A DNA stretch of 64,000 nt from DASQZK01 sp963771005 (lineage in GTDB: Bacteria > Bacteroidota > Bacteroidia > Bacteroidales > GCA-2748055), in contig CAVYRO010000002.1 in the NCBI GenBank assembly GCA_963771005.1, positions 1,488,001-1,552,000 on the forward strand, given 5' to 3'. The notes under the pieces were generated by a model. The model was not told where the DNA came from. It did no database searches and saw only the letters and a program-made list of their open reading frames with translations. A program made the position numbers and the translations under genes. Below are positions 35,426 to 44,408 of this stretch, piece after piece (within the stretch, counting starts at the first letter, position 1; each line of letters begins with the position of its first letter).

Positions 35426-37060
35426 ATGTTCCAGGCTGAACCCATTAATGCTTTGATGTTTCCGGACGGGCAACCGGCCCCGGATCCGTCCTGCCGGGTT
35501 GAAAGGCCTGTATATATCCTCCTGGTCCTCCTGACGTCCCTTTTCCTCCTCCTGCCAGTCCGTATTTTTTCCCAGCAGGTTCATAAGATAGACATCAATG
35601 CCAATTTTATAGAATTTGACAAGGAACTTGGCAATAATGCAAAGCGGCTGATCGGGAATGTCAGGTTCAAACATGAAGATGTCTATATGACCTGCGACAG
35701 CGCTTACTACTATTCCGAAGAGAACATGGTGGATGCCTATAGTAATGTTCATCTCTGGCAGGGCGACACACTGGATCTATACGGCGATTTCCTGAAGTAC
35801 CGCGGTGATACCCGGATGGCAAACGTGCGTGACAACGTGATACTCATCGATAAGGAAAGCCGGCTTACCACGGATTATATCGATTACAATTTCAACTCCG
35901 ATCTCGCATACTACCTCGGAGGAGGCAGGATCGTGAATGGTGACAATACCCTGGAGAGCATCCAGGGAAACTATTATTCGAAGCAGAAATTCTTTTTCTT
36001 TAAAGACAGCGTAGTGGTTATCAACCCGGATTATACAATGTATTCGGATACACTCAAATACAATTCCGTCACCGAAATAGCATACTTCCTGGGGCCTACG
36101 GATATCATTGCTGATAGTAATTACATTTATTGCGAGAACGGCTGGTACGATACCCAAAACAATATCTCCCAGTTCAACCAGAATGCCTGGCTGGAGAGTG
36201 ACGGAAAAACCCTCAGCGGAGACAGTCTCTATTATGAACGGGAGACAGGCCTGGGGAAGGCTTTCGACAACGTGGTATTGGTGGATAGTGTTCAGAATGT
36301 CATTCTGAAGGGGAACAAGGCCATTTATCTCGAAAAATCGAAATATGCCATGCTCACAGACCGGGCGCTGATGATCCAGGTCGATGATGACAAAGACAGC
36401 CTATATGTCCATGCAGATACCCTTAAATCCGTTCCCGACACGATCCCCGACTTCAACATCATAAAAGCCTACCGGCATGTTAAGCTTTTCAGACCCGATA
36501 TGCAGGGTAAATGCGACTCCCTGGTATATACAGATACGGATTCCGTTTTCCGGTTTTTCGGCGAACCTGTGATATGGTCGGATGAGAACCAGATTACAGC
36601 CGAATTCATCAAACTCTATATCCGGAATCAGGAGGCCGACCACCTTGAGATGACTAACGATGCATTCATTATTTCGAGGGAAGATTCGATTAAGTACAAC
36701 CAGATCAAAGGCCGCTCCATGACCGGCTATTTGGAAAACAATGAACTTACCCGCATTGATGTGGATGGGAATTCACAAACCATTTATTACGCAAAGGAAG
36801 GCAATAAGTACATCGGTGTCAATAAGGCCGAGAGCGCCGATCTGGAGATAAAATTCAATAAGAACAAGGTGCATCTTATCATTTACCTTGTAAATCCGAA
36901 CCTGGTGTATTATCCCCTCGAAAAATTTCCGGAGAACGAAAGGTACTTCAAAAATTTCCGGTGGTTCGGGGAGTACCGTCCACACAGCCTTGAAGAAGTT
37001 TTCATATGGAAAACGGGGAATGCAACCCCTTCACCGGCCGGACCGGTTAAAGAAGAATGA
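35426..37060 (+). CDS. OstA-like (LptA/LptD N-terminal type) periplasmic protein
   Basis: A 544-aa exported protein with a membrane/signal segment at about 28-50 (YILLVLLTSLFLLLPVRIFS). The body is a repeated beta-jellyroll of the OstA/LptA class: ANFIEFDKELGNNAKRLIGN, DVYMTCDSAYYYSEENMVDA, LDLYGDFLKYRGDTRMANVR, SRLTTDYIDYNFNSDLAYYL. Repeats of 'xxxTLxADSLxYxxxxxxxxAxGNV' type continue to about residue 450. LptA-like proteins bind lipid A in transit across the periplasm. The first ATG at 35426 is used, though the signal begins well inside. It ends the parvulin run. A role in LPS or glycolipid export is inferred from fold. Confidence 0.8.
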   Translation: MFQAEPINALMFPDGQPAPDPSCRVERPVYILLVLLTSLFLLLPVRIFSQQVHKIDINANFIEFDKELGNNAKRLIGNVRFKHEDVYMTCDSAYYYSEENMVDAYSNVHLWQGDTLDLYGDFLKYRGDTRMANVRDNVILIDKESRLTTDYIDYNFNSDLAYYLGGGRIVNGDNTLESIQGNYYSKQKFFFFKDSVVVINPDYTMYSDTLKYNSVTEIAYFLGPTDIIADSNYIYCENGWYDTQNNISQFNQNAWLESDGKTLSGDSLYYERETGLGKAFDNVVLVDSVQNVILKGNKAIYLEKSKYAMLTDRALMIQVDDDKDSLYVHADTLKSVPDTIPDFNIIKAYRHVKLFRPDMQGKCDSLVYTDTDSVFRFFGEPVIWSDENQITAEFIKLYIRNQEADHLEMTNDAFIISREDSIKYNQIKGRSMTGYLENNELTRIDVDGNSQTIYYAKEGNKYIGVNKAESADLEIKFNKNKVHLIIYLVNPNLVYYPLEKFPENERYFKNFRWFGEYRPHSLEEVFIWKTGNATPSPAGPVKEE

Positions 37061-37264
37061 CAACGGTTGAGGAAGGATCAGGGACAGGCACGAAAAAACA
37101 TAACCTTTCCGGATCTCAATCTTTAAAAAAACGGGGAATTACGGGAACCTTAAAATTAAAAGGTGCTTTGCATAAAGCCGGTTACGGAAAGGAATATACC
37201 AATGAGGGTTATATTACAAACTTCCCCGGTATAAATTAACGGGAATGCAGTTAAAATTTATTCT

Positions 37265-37486
37265 TCAATATTCGTCTTCGTTGAAAAAGAAATCATCCTT
37301 GCTCGGATAGTCGGGCCAGATATCCTCAATGCTTTCATAGATTTCGCCCTCATCTTCAATTTCCTGAAGATTTTCAATTACTTCCAGAGGCGCCCCGGAT
37401 CTGATCGCAAAATCGATCAGTTCATCCTTTGACGCAGGCCATGGTGCGTCCTCCAGTTTAGATGCAAGTTCAAGTGTCCAATACAT
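37265..37486 (-). CDS. DUF2795 small acidic protein
   Basis: A 73-aa soluble protein starting MYWTLELASKLEDAPWPASK and containing DELIDFAIRSGAPLEVIENL; it ends in an acidic tail (DFFFNEDEY). This is a strongly conserved Bacteroidota family (DUF2795) of unknown function. It converges with the OstA-like gene and sits 70 bp downstream of the adenosyltransferase gene on the same strand. Confidence 0.85.
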   Translation of the reverse strand: MYWTLELASKLEDAPWPASKDELIDFAIRSGAPLEVIENLQEIEDEGEIYESIEDIWPDYPSKDDFFFNEDEY

Positions 37487-37557
37487 AATACAAAAATTTC
37501 CTTTATCTGAATTTTTGTTATTTTAAAATTGCGCAAAGATAAAAACTTTTTTAAGAT

Positions 37558-38100
37558 TTACAACTTTGGCTTCCATGTAATTTCATCAATTTGTAATTCC
37601 CTGGTAATCAATCTTGAAAGCACAAATAAATAATCCGAATACCGGTTCAGGAAACTGATTGCCAGTTCGTCAACCCTGAATTCTTCAGACACTTTTATAA
37701 CAATTCTTTCGGCTCTCCTGCATATGGTTCTCGTGACATGACAAAGTGAAACCGTTGGATGACCGCCGGGGAGGATAAACGAGTGCAGTTCGGGAAGATT
37801 TTCCTCCATGGCATCGATTGCCGATTCGAGTTTACGGACGTCTTCGGGATAAAGTTTCGGAAGCCCGGTTTCCTGACCGTCTGAGGCGAGAAGTGAAGCA
37901 ATAGTCATCAATCTGTCCAGTATCCAGAGAAATAAATCTTTGTTATCGCCGTTATGGTTCGAATCCATCAGTGAGCCCGTGAAGGCCATCAATTCGTCGA
38001 TGGTTCCGTAGGCTTCAATCTTCTGATGATATTTTGGCACACGCCGTCCCCCGATCAGGGCTGTGGTTCCCTTATCACCTCCTCTGGTATAAATTTTCAA
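37558..38100 (-). CDS. pduO: Cob(I)alamin adenosyltransferase, PduO type
   Basis: The enzyme transfers adenosyl from ATP to cob(I)alamin. The 180-aa length fits the PduO/EutT-type family. The N-terminal ATP-binding motif reads TRGGDKGTTALIGGRRVPK. The helical bundle carries the RTICRRAERIV signature (about 126-136) and FLNRYSDYLFVLSR near the end. A B12-dependent enzyme elsewhere in the genome would be its client. On the same strand, the ABC ATPase gene upstream is separated by 25 bp; an operon is possible. Confidence 0.9.
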   Translation of the reverse strand: MKIYTRGGDKGTTALIGGRRVPKYHQKIEAYGTIDELMAFTGSLMDSNHNGDNKDLFLWILDRLMTIASLLASDGQETGLPKLYPEDVRKLESAIDAMEENLPELHSFILPGGHPTVSLCHVTRTICRRAERIVIKVSEEFRVDELAISFLNRYSDYLFVLSRLITRELQIDEITWKPKL

Positions 38101-38125
38101 AAATACCTCCCTTTTTATTATATGA

Positions 38126-38839
38126 TCAGATATTAATTAAGGATTTCACCGGGTTTTCATTGACATAGTCGGCATCTACGAAACCATCCCTGAGCCGGAC
38201 GATACGGTGGGCATGTCGCGCAATCTCTTCTTCATGTGTAACAAGGATTACGGTATTGCCTCTGCTGTGGATTTCACCGAAGAGTGCCATGATATCCTCA
38301 GAAGTTTTTGAATCAAGGTTTCCGGTCGGTTCATCGGCGAGTATTATCGAAGGATCGTTCACCAGTGCACGGGCCACGGCTACCCTCTGCCGCTGCCCGC
38401 CTGAAAGCTCATTCGGCCGGTGGTGCGTACGGTCGCTGAGACCTACATCCCCGAGAACCTTCATCGCCCGCTCCTCCCGGAAAGATTTTGATTTCCCGGC
38501 ATAAATAAGTGGCAGTATCACATTCTCCAATGCGGTATACCTGGGGAGCAGATTGAACGTCTGGAAGACGAAACCGATCTCACTGTTCCTTACATCCGCC
38601 AGTTCATTATCATCCATTTTACTGACATCAGTCCCGTTTAACACATATTTGCCGTTGGTAGCTGTGTCAAGGCATCCCAGAAGGTTCATAAGTGTAGATT
38701 TACCAGACCCGGAGGGTCCCATTATGGCTAAATACTCATTCCTGTCAATGCTAAAGGAAACCGATTGCAGTGCTTTGACCACGATAGTGCCAATCCAGTA
38801 ATTTTTAACGATGCTCTCAAGTTCAATGATCTTGTCCAT
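38126..38839 (-). CDS. ABC transporter ATPase, LolD/MacB type
   Basis: A 237-aa ATP-binding subunit. Walker A GPSGSGKST (41-49), Q-loop VFQTFNLLPRYTALENVILP, signature LSGGQRQRVAVARAL, Walker B IILADEPTGNLD and the H-loop in VTHEEEIARHAHR are all present. The LLPRYTALENV region is typical of LolD, FtsE and MacB exporters. No permease gene is adjacent, so the target (lipoprotein release, macrolide export or cell-division type) is undefined. It is on the same strand as the adenosyltransferase, separated by 25 bp. Confidence 0.9.
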   Translation of the reverse strand: MDKIIELESIVKNYWIGTIVVKALQSVSFSIDRNEYLAIMGPSGSGKSTLMNLLGCLDTATNGKYVLNGTDVSKMDDNELADVRNSEIGFVFQTFNLLPRYTALENVILPLIYAGKSKSFREERAMKVLGDVGLSDRTHHRPNELSGGQRQRVAVARALVNDPSIILADEPTGNLDSKTSEDIMALFGEIHSRGNTVILVTHEEEIARHAHRIVRLRDGFVDADYVNENPVKSLINI

Positions 38840-38901
38840 TTTTTCCGGATTTCTAAATTTTCACTAATTTAATTATATAAACTATATTTTAAAACCATAT
38901 G

Positions 38902-39690
38902 CTAAAAGTTTATCATGAAATTTTGCCCGATGATTCCCTCTCTGAAGAATACAATCCCCATAAAAAAAAGATCGGCTGTGAAGGCCGGTTTCTTCCCCCC
39001 TTTTATTTCACTCCATGCTCTTTCCATATCATCCGACCAGTGAATATCATCGAGGATAAGGATGGTATCATGACCTGCATAAGTTAATATCTGTTTGTAA
39101 TACTTCATTGTAGCCTCGTATGCATGGTCTCCGTCGAGGAAGATCATCAGTGGCTGTCCGGCCGGTTTCCACCCGGAGAGAAATTCATCAAACCGCGTCT
39201 GCACGAATTCGGTTTCCGGAAACCCGTTCTTTAAAAATTCCTGTCTGGCGAAAGCGGATTTTTGCTCTGCCCCTTCAACTGTGGTCATACGGGAAAGAGG
39301 GGCACCCGTATGCAGGTAGGCAGCACTGACTCCCACGCCTGTCCCGAGTTCGAGTATCTCCGCCGGCTGAAAGTATGATGCCAGGCGGAAAAGAAGTCGA
39401 CCATACCGGGGTCGCACCGAAGAATAGCGCACCAGGGAGGATATCCTGCGTTTTTCCGCGTTCCCCGCATGCGAACCTGCCCCATGAGATCCAAAGATGA
39501 GCTTCTGCCTGTTTTTCAACAGCGAGCTGTGCCAGCGACCAACCTTGGCCAGTTCACCGTTTTTCGTTTTACCAAAGATGACCTCTGAAACCAGCCTGAA
39601 CATGAAGGGGGAATGGATGCCATGTCCCTTACGATGCCCTGAAATGAGCCGGTGGCGAAGGTATTTTTTAAGTATTCGGAATCTCTCCAT
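38902..39690 (-). CDS. Class I SAM-dependent methyltransferase (O-methyltransferase-like)
   Basis: A 262-aa Rossmann methyltransferase. An N-terminal basic region (RHRLISGHRKGHGIHSPFMF) is found in a Bacteroidota group of these enzymes. Motif I is ILELGTGVGVSAAYL, motif II VEGAEQKSAFARQ, and then LMIFLDGDHAYEATMKYYKQ and DTILILDDIHWSDDM, as in catechol-type O-methyltransferases with metal-binding Asp residues. I use the ATG at 39690; 39714 is an alternative. Substrate unknown. The gene is divergent from mprF across a spacer with a bulged hairpin. Confidence 0.75.
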   Translation of the reverse strand: MERFRILKKYLRHRLISGHRKGHGIHSPFMFRLVSEVIFGKTKNGELAKVGRWHSSLLKNRQKLIFGSHGAGSHAGNAEKRRISSLVRYSSVRPRYGRLLFRLASYFQPAEILELGTGVGVSAAYLHTGAPLSRMTTVEGAEQKSAFARQEFLKNGFPETEFVQTRFDEFLSGWKPAGQPLMIFLDGDHAYEATMKYYKQILTYAGHDTILILDDIHWSDDMERAWSEIKGGKKPAFTADLFFMGIVFFREGIIGQNFMINF

Positions 39691-39778
39691 TTCAGGTATA
39701 ACGTAACCGGGCACGGAAATGATATCCGCCCGGGTAAAACCACATGGTATTAGACAAACCCCGGATTGGTCCTATTCC

Positions 39779-39811
39779 AGGTCCCCGGAAAATTTCCGGA
39801 GGGCGGGACCT
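39779..39811. other. Bulged hairpin in the divergent spacer upstream of mprF
   Basis: CCGGAAAATTTCCGG (39785-39799) is a near-perfect palindrome with a one-base centre, nested inside outer arms AGGTCCC and GGGACCT. The spacer (39691-39923) is shared by two divergent promoters. It has no T-run, so an operator or structured repeat is more likely than a terminator. Confidence 0.4.
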
Positions 39812-39923
39812 GATCTATTATGGGTGCCGATTGCACAATTCCGGGAATAATATGTTATTTTAGTGATTAAATGATCACCGACAAACGGGTGCCTGATCCC
39901 GATTTACAAAAAAAATCCTGAAA

Positions 39924-42575
39924 ATGACGGAAAGCCCGGCCCGGCAAAAGACGGGAACAACCCTGCCCATGTCTATGATTTCAGGCTTTGTCAGAGACAG
40001 AAGCCTGCCTTTTATACGTGAGAACAGGAAGATCATCGCACAGTTCATTCTTACCCTATTATTCCTGGGTCTGGGGATATGGTTTGTAAAGCATCAGCGG
40101 GGAGAGGTACAGCAGGTAAAGCAGGTGCTTTCCGGAAGCAATTCCCTGTGGATCATGACGGGCATCGGCCTGACCTTTGTCTATATCGTACTGCAGGGCC
40201 TCATGTACATTGCATCCTTCCGTTCCGTAGGAACCCGCCTGGGATTATGGGAGGCGATAATCCTTTTCCTGAAAAGAAACCTGATCAGTATTTTTCTGCC
40301 GGCCGGGGGCATTTCCTCCCTGGCATTTTTTACACGGGAAATAGAAAAGAAAGGGGTCACCAGGTCACAGATCAATTTTGCGTCCTCCATATATGCCTTC
40401 GTAGGAATATTATCGGTTATCATAGTTGCCCTGCCGGCATTTTTCTATGCGCTTTTTAAAGGATCAGTGGGCCGGAGCGAATGGTTAGCCCTGGGCGGTA
40501 TCATTTTTATTATTGCGATATTATACATGGCTTACATCTCGGTGATCCACAAGCGCCGGGTGTATACCGCGATTAAAAAAGCCATTCCTTCGGCCCAGGT
40601 ATTTATGGACGATCTCGCAAATAATAAAATCGAACGCCGTCATTTTTTCATCACCGTTTTATACTCCCTGATCATTGAAGTTACCGGGATCCTGCACCTG
40701 TTCATCGCCATGAAGGCCATGGGTTATGAACCTTCCCTCTTCACCGCCGTCACCGGATACATCGTTGCCGTGGTCTTTCTCATCATCTCACCTTTTCTCA
40801 GGGGTTTGGGAGCCATCGAATTGTCGATGACCTTCGTAATCATGCGCTTCGGGTACTCAAATGTAGAAGCCCTGGCCATCACCCTTCTCTACCGTTTTTT
40901 CGAATTCTGGTTACCGCTCTTTGCCGGTATCATCAGCTTCCTGCTTAAAATAAACAGGATCCTGATGAGGGTCCTCCCCGCCTTCCTGCTCTTCATGCTG
41001 GGTATTATCAATATCATCTCCGTACTTACACCGGCGATTTCATCACGCCTCACCCTGCTTAAAGATTTTCTCCCGGTGGATGCCATCAATGCATCCAATT
41101 ATTTCGTATTCACGGCCGGACTTTTCATGCTTGTAACAGCCGCCTTTATGCTTAAGGGATTGCGGTCGGTTTGGTGGATCGCACTATTCCTAAGCCTGGT
41201 ATCGCTGGTGGGACATATCACCAAGGCCATAGATTACGAGGAAGCCCTGGTCTCCCTTTTAGCCATTGTAATCCTTTTATCCACCCGGAAAGAATACTAT
41301 ATCCGTGGCAACCCAAAACTCCGGTATGTCGGGATCCAGACATCACTCATGAGTATCCTCGCCGTGCTTGTGTATGGTATTATCGGATTTTACTTTCTTA
41401 ACAGGCGACATTTCAACATCGATTTCAGTCTTCTTCAATCGGTGAAATATACGATCGCCAATTATTTCCTTATCGGGAGCGGCGATCTTCATCCCCAGGG
41501 AAAATTTGCCCGTGATTTCCTGCTCTCCATCAATGTATGCGGGTTTCTTAGCTTGTCCTTTCTTGTATATACCCTTATACGGCCCTATGTTTTCCGGCAT
41601 TCACCTTCTGTGGAAGAGACTCAGTATGCCAGGGAACTCCTGGAAAAATTCGGCCGTTCAGCGCTTGACTATTTTAAAATATATCCTGATAAATCCTTCT
41701 TTTTCAATAGCGAACACAATGCCTTCCTCGCCTACAGGATCTCAGGCGGATTTGCCGTGGTACTGGAGGATCCGGTTGCCGCTTCGGACGAAGAAAGAAG
41801 CACATGTATCCGGGAATTCGATGCCTTCTGTTACGATAACGGTCTGAAGAGCGTTTACTACCGTGTTCCGGAAAGCAGCTTGCGGCTGTACCGGAATCCT
41901 TCCAGGAAGATCATGCTGCTCGGCCAGGAAGGAGTGGTCGATCTCAATGAGTTTTCCCTTGAAGGCGGACAGCGAAAATCATTGAGAAATGCATTGAATA
42001 AAGTCATTGCCGGAGGTTATCAGTCGAGCATACATGAACCCCCTCTCAAGGACGGATTGCTCCAGAAGTTGAAATCGGTCTCTAACGAATGGCTGGAGGA
42101 TACGGGGCGGACCGAACTCATCTTTTCCCAGGGGATGTTCAGGTGGGAAGAACTTAAACAACAGACTGTAATCACCGTTGAGAACAAGGAAGAAATGATC
42201 GTTGCATTCCTGAACCTCATTCCCGATTTTGTGAACAATGAAGCCACCTACGATCTCATCCGGAACACAAAAGATTCTCCCAATGGTATTATGGATTTCC
42301 TGCTGATCGAGCTGTTTGGCTATTTAAAATCCCGGAACTACAGATATGTGAATCTCGGCTTTGCGCCCATGTCGGGTTTTGATTCCCCGAAAAATTTCCC
42401 CGAGCGGTCCATGAAGTTCGCTTATGAAAAAATACGCTCATTCTCCCATTATAAGGGGCTCCGCAGTTTCAAAGAGAAATTCTCGCCCACATGGAGCAAC
42501 CGGTACCTCGTTTTTGAACATGATTACGATCTCCTGCAGATCCCGGGGGCTTTGAACAGGGTGATCCGGCCGTAG
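39924..42575 (+). CDS. mprF: Bifunctional lysylphosphatidylglycerol flippase/synthetase MprF
   Basis: The product adds an aminoacyl group (usually lysine) to phosphatidylglycerol and moves it to the outer leaflet, lowering surface negative charge. The 883-aa protein has an N-terminal membrane region of about a dozen or more helices (residues 35-560). The flippase part contains FLKRNLISIFLPAGGISSLA and ISPFLRGLGAIELSM. A cytosolic DUF2156 (GNAT-like) domain follows at about 570-880: FFFNSEHNAFLAYRISGGFA, VVLEDPVAAS, KSLRNALNKV, MDFLLIELFGYLKSRNYRYV, LGFAPMSG. The motif set and length match MprF. It confers resistance to cationic peptides in known cases. The gene is single. Confidence 0.9.
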   Translation: MTESPARQKTGTTLPMSMISGFVRDRSLPFIRENRKIIAQFILTLLFLGLGIWFVKHQRGEVQQVKQVLSGSNSLWIMTGIGLTFVYIVLQGLMYIASFRSVGTRLGLWEAIILFLKRNLISIFLPAGGISSLAFFTREIEKKGVTRSQINFASSIYAFVGILSVIIVALPAFFYALFKGSVGRSEWLALGGIIFIIAILYMAYISVIHKRRVYTAIKKAIPSAQVFMDDLANNKIERRHFFITVLYSLIIEVTGILHLFIAMKAMGYEPSLFTAVTGYIVAVVFLIISPFLRGLGAIELSMTFVIMRFGYSNVEALAITLLYRFFEFWLPLFAGIISFLLKINRILMRVLPAFLLFMLGIINIISVLTPAISSRLTLLKDFLPVDAINASNYFVFTAGLFMLVTAAFMLKGLRSVWWIALFLSLVSLVGHITKAIDYEEALVSLLAIVILLSTRKEYYIRGNPKLRYVGIQTSLMSILAVLVYGIIGFYFLNRRHFNIDFSLLQSVKYTIANYFLIGSGDLHPQGKFARDFLLSINVCGFLSLSFLVYTLIRPYVFRHSPSVEETQYARELLEKFGRSALDYFKIYPDKSFFFNSEHNAFLAYRISGGFAVVLEDPVAASDEERSTCIREFDAFCYDNGLKSVYYRVPESSLRLYRNPSRKIMLLGQEGVVDLNEFSLEGGQRKSLRNALNKVIAGGYQSSIHEPPLKDGLLQKLKSVSNEWLEDTGRTELIFSQGMFRWEELKQQTVITVENKEEMIVAFLNLIPDFVNNEATYDLIRNTKDSPNGIMDFLLIELFGYLKSRNYRYVNLGFAPMSGFDSPKNFPERSMKFAYEKIRSFSHYKGLRSFKEKFSPTWSNRYLVFEHDYDLLQIPGALNRVIRP

Positions 42576-42589
42576 TGAGGAAACATGAA

Positions 42590-42722
42590 TGTGGAACACG
42601 GATCAAGCGGATCTATATAGATTTTCATGGATGCAGGAGTGCAGAATAATCTGTTGATTTGTTGATTTCACTTTCCTAAAAAACAGTGAGGATCCGTATG
42701 GATCCGTTTCATCCGTGTTCCA
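42590..42722. repeat. Degenerate composite repeat downstream of mprF
   Basis: Contains GTGGAACACGGATCAAGCGG, TCTGTTGATTTGTTGATTTC and ATCCGTTTCATCCGTGTTCC, the same modules as the larger mosaics, in a short form. It lies between convergent genes and overlaps the last bases of the PH-domain gene. Confidence 0.6.
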
Positions 42723-43176
42723 AATTCCCCTTCCCATTCTTCCTCCCCGGTTTATGCAGAGGTTTCATAAGCCTGGAATTGATGTATTCACATACGGACT
42801 CGGGATGATTGGTGCCGATAAGCACCTTAGCCTTCTGACCCCGTACGGTCAGTTCAATGGCATACCTGCCTGAAATATTCAAAATGGTGGCTTCCGGCCT
42901 GTATTTGATCCCCCATCCCAGGAAGATATCGCGCACGGGCCTGCATCCGTCGATATTTTCCAGGGCAAATTTACCCCTGACGAGCCCGATGCCGAAAATA
43001 TAATGCACGTAATGGCTGTCGACCTTCACAGTAAGCCTGAAAAACAGCAGCAGGAACAAAAAAATGACGGCAGAGGTGACCAGTACCAATGGATTATTAA
43101 TGCGTGAGGAAAATACAACGGGAACGATCATCGCGATAACTACCAGGAATATCCATGAGATCATTGTCTTTTTCAT
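42709..43176 (-). CDS. PH-like domain membrane protein
   Basis: A 155-aa protein from the ATG at 43176. Two hydrophobic segments at the start (ISWIFLVVIAMIVPVVF and LVLVTSAVIFLFLLLFF) are followed by a soluble beta domain (DSHYVHYIFGIGLVRGKFAL, CRPVRDIFLGWGIKYR, LIGTNHPESVCEYI). This resembles bacterial PH-like (YdbT/DUF304-type) membrane proteins, which have no settled role. The upstream start at 43218 adds 14 residues before the first helix. The tail overlaps a repeat remnant. Single gene. Confidence 0.6.
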   Translation of the reverse strand: MKKTMISWIFLVVIAMIVPVVFSSRINNPLVLVTSAVIFLFLLLFFRLTVKVDSHYVHYIFGIGLVRGKFALENIDGCRPVRDIFLGWGIKYRPEATILNISGRYAIELTVRGQKAKVLIGTNHPESVCEYINSRLMKPLHKPGRKNGKGNLEHG

Positions 43177-43424
43177 ACAGGCAATAATGTTAGAAGCGGG
43201 GTCTTGCCGGACCGGCATTACCTTCCCTCTATTACATTAACTCCGGAATACCATAAATGTTGAACACTCCTATCCGGAAATAACCGGCAGATGCTCAATT
43301 CCCGGCAGATTATGCTGAACCTGCATCCGTCAGATGGAAGGGTTTCCCATAAATTCCACAGGATGCCCAAAGTGTTACACGGTCATACGGATATGGAAAC
43401 TTGATTATGTCTGTTCCGGATTTA

Positions 43425-43967
43425 TCAATAGGTATTATAACCTTTATATACAGATGATTGTCCGGTAGGCACCAGATAGCCTGTATAGATCAGCTGCCCG
43501 CTCCGGATACCCGAAAGGGTGGCATTGGCATATCCGTCGGCCCCAATCGACATGTTAATATCATATGATCCGATTGCAGTTGTTACACTGAAGGAAAGAT
43601 AAAAGCTCTTCCTTTTCTGGTCCGTCTGTAATTTATACCGGGTAATGTTTCCTTCCGCGGTCACGCCGCCTACACCATTATATCCCATGCCGGTATTACT
43701 TCCTATTTGCAGTACGGAATTTGCCGAATCGACGGAAATGAAATTCAGGGATGAAGTCACCGGGACTCTATCACCCATCCTATTTGCAAGATAATCGGCC
43801 TCAAGCACAAAATCACGGTTTTTAAGCATATACTCCGTGTTTTGGAATTTCAGTTGAAGAGTACTGTCCTTCGATGATTTTTTCACTTTCTGTCCGAAAG
43901 CATCTGCCGGTATGGCAAGAATGCCTGCAAACAGTATACCTGTCAGTAAAATCATAAATTTTTTCAT
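43425..43967 (-). CDS. DUF4251 exported protein
   Basis: A 180-aa protein with signal peptide (ILLTGILFAGILAIPADAFG). The conserved core reads FVLEADYLANRMGDRVPVTS, SSLNFISVDSANSVLQIGSN, TGMGYNGVGGVTAEGNITRY and ATLSGIRSGQLIYTGYLVP, matching DUF4251, a periplasmic Bacteroidota family of unknown function. An AT-rich and repeat-filled region lies upstream. The 248 bp downstream to the PH-domain gene hold no visible feature. Confidence 0.85.
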   Translation of the reverse strand: MKKFMILLTGILFAGILAIPADAFGQKVKKSSKDSTLQLKFQNTEYMLKNRDFVLEADYLANRMGDRVPVTSSLNFISVDSANSVLQIGSNTGMGYNGVGGVTAEGNITRYKLQTDQKRKSFYLSFSVTTAIGSYDINMSIGADGYANATLSGIRSGQLIYTGYLVPTGQSSVYKGYNTY

Positions 43968-44026
43968 GACTAATTTTTTTTTTCGGTAAAGAAAGATGCA
44001 AAATATGTACCATAGATGTTTGGTTA

Positions 44027-44335
44027 TTGGTTGATTTGTTGATTTGTTGATTTGTTGATTTGTTGATTGGAGTTGAAGAATTTGGTGATTTGGTGATTTG
44101 GTGATTTGGTGAATGAAAAGTCACGGTCACCTACTTAAAATCGGTGTTAATCTGTGTAATCCGTTCCGATAGCCATCGGAATCCGTGTTCCTCTTCTCTC
44201 AAACCATTTCAAACAATTTCAAACCATCTCAAACCATCTCAAACCATTTCATACCATTTCAAACCATTTCAAACCATTTCAAACCATCTCAAACAATTAA
44301 ACCCGTTCCGATAGCCACCGGAATCCGTGTTCCAT
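44027..44335. repeat. Composite repeat mosaic upstream of recG
   Basis: In order: TTGTTGATT 9-mers (about 44034-44070), TTGGTGATT 9-mers, CGGTGTTAATCTGTGTAATC, a small palindrome TTCCGATAGCCATCGGAA, then about ten 10-bp CAAACCATTT units (about 44198-44297), and a second TTCCGATAGCCACCGGAA. The decamers read toward recG and end about 110 bp before its start. The same modules appear before tex, the DAK2-DegV gene and, on the minus strand, the S1/P1 nuclease. Confidence 0.85.
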
Positions 44336-44408
44336 ATTATTCTTCCCGAAAATTCCCTCATTGCCAATCCCTGTTTTTTTCCGATCTTTAAAACTTGATT
44401 TCCATGTC

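Noticed and set aside
37057..37239. 60-aa ORF starting at the OstA-like stop (ATGA overlap)
   Set aside because: Low-complexity Gly/Lys-rich sequence with no family resemblance, and no constraint visible. Translational coupling is possible but unsupported.
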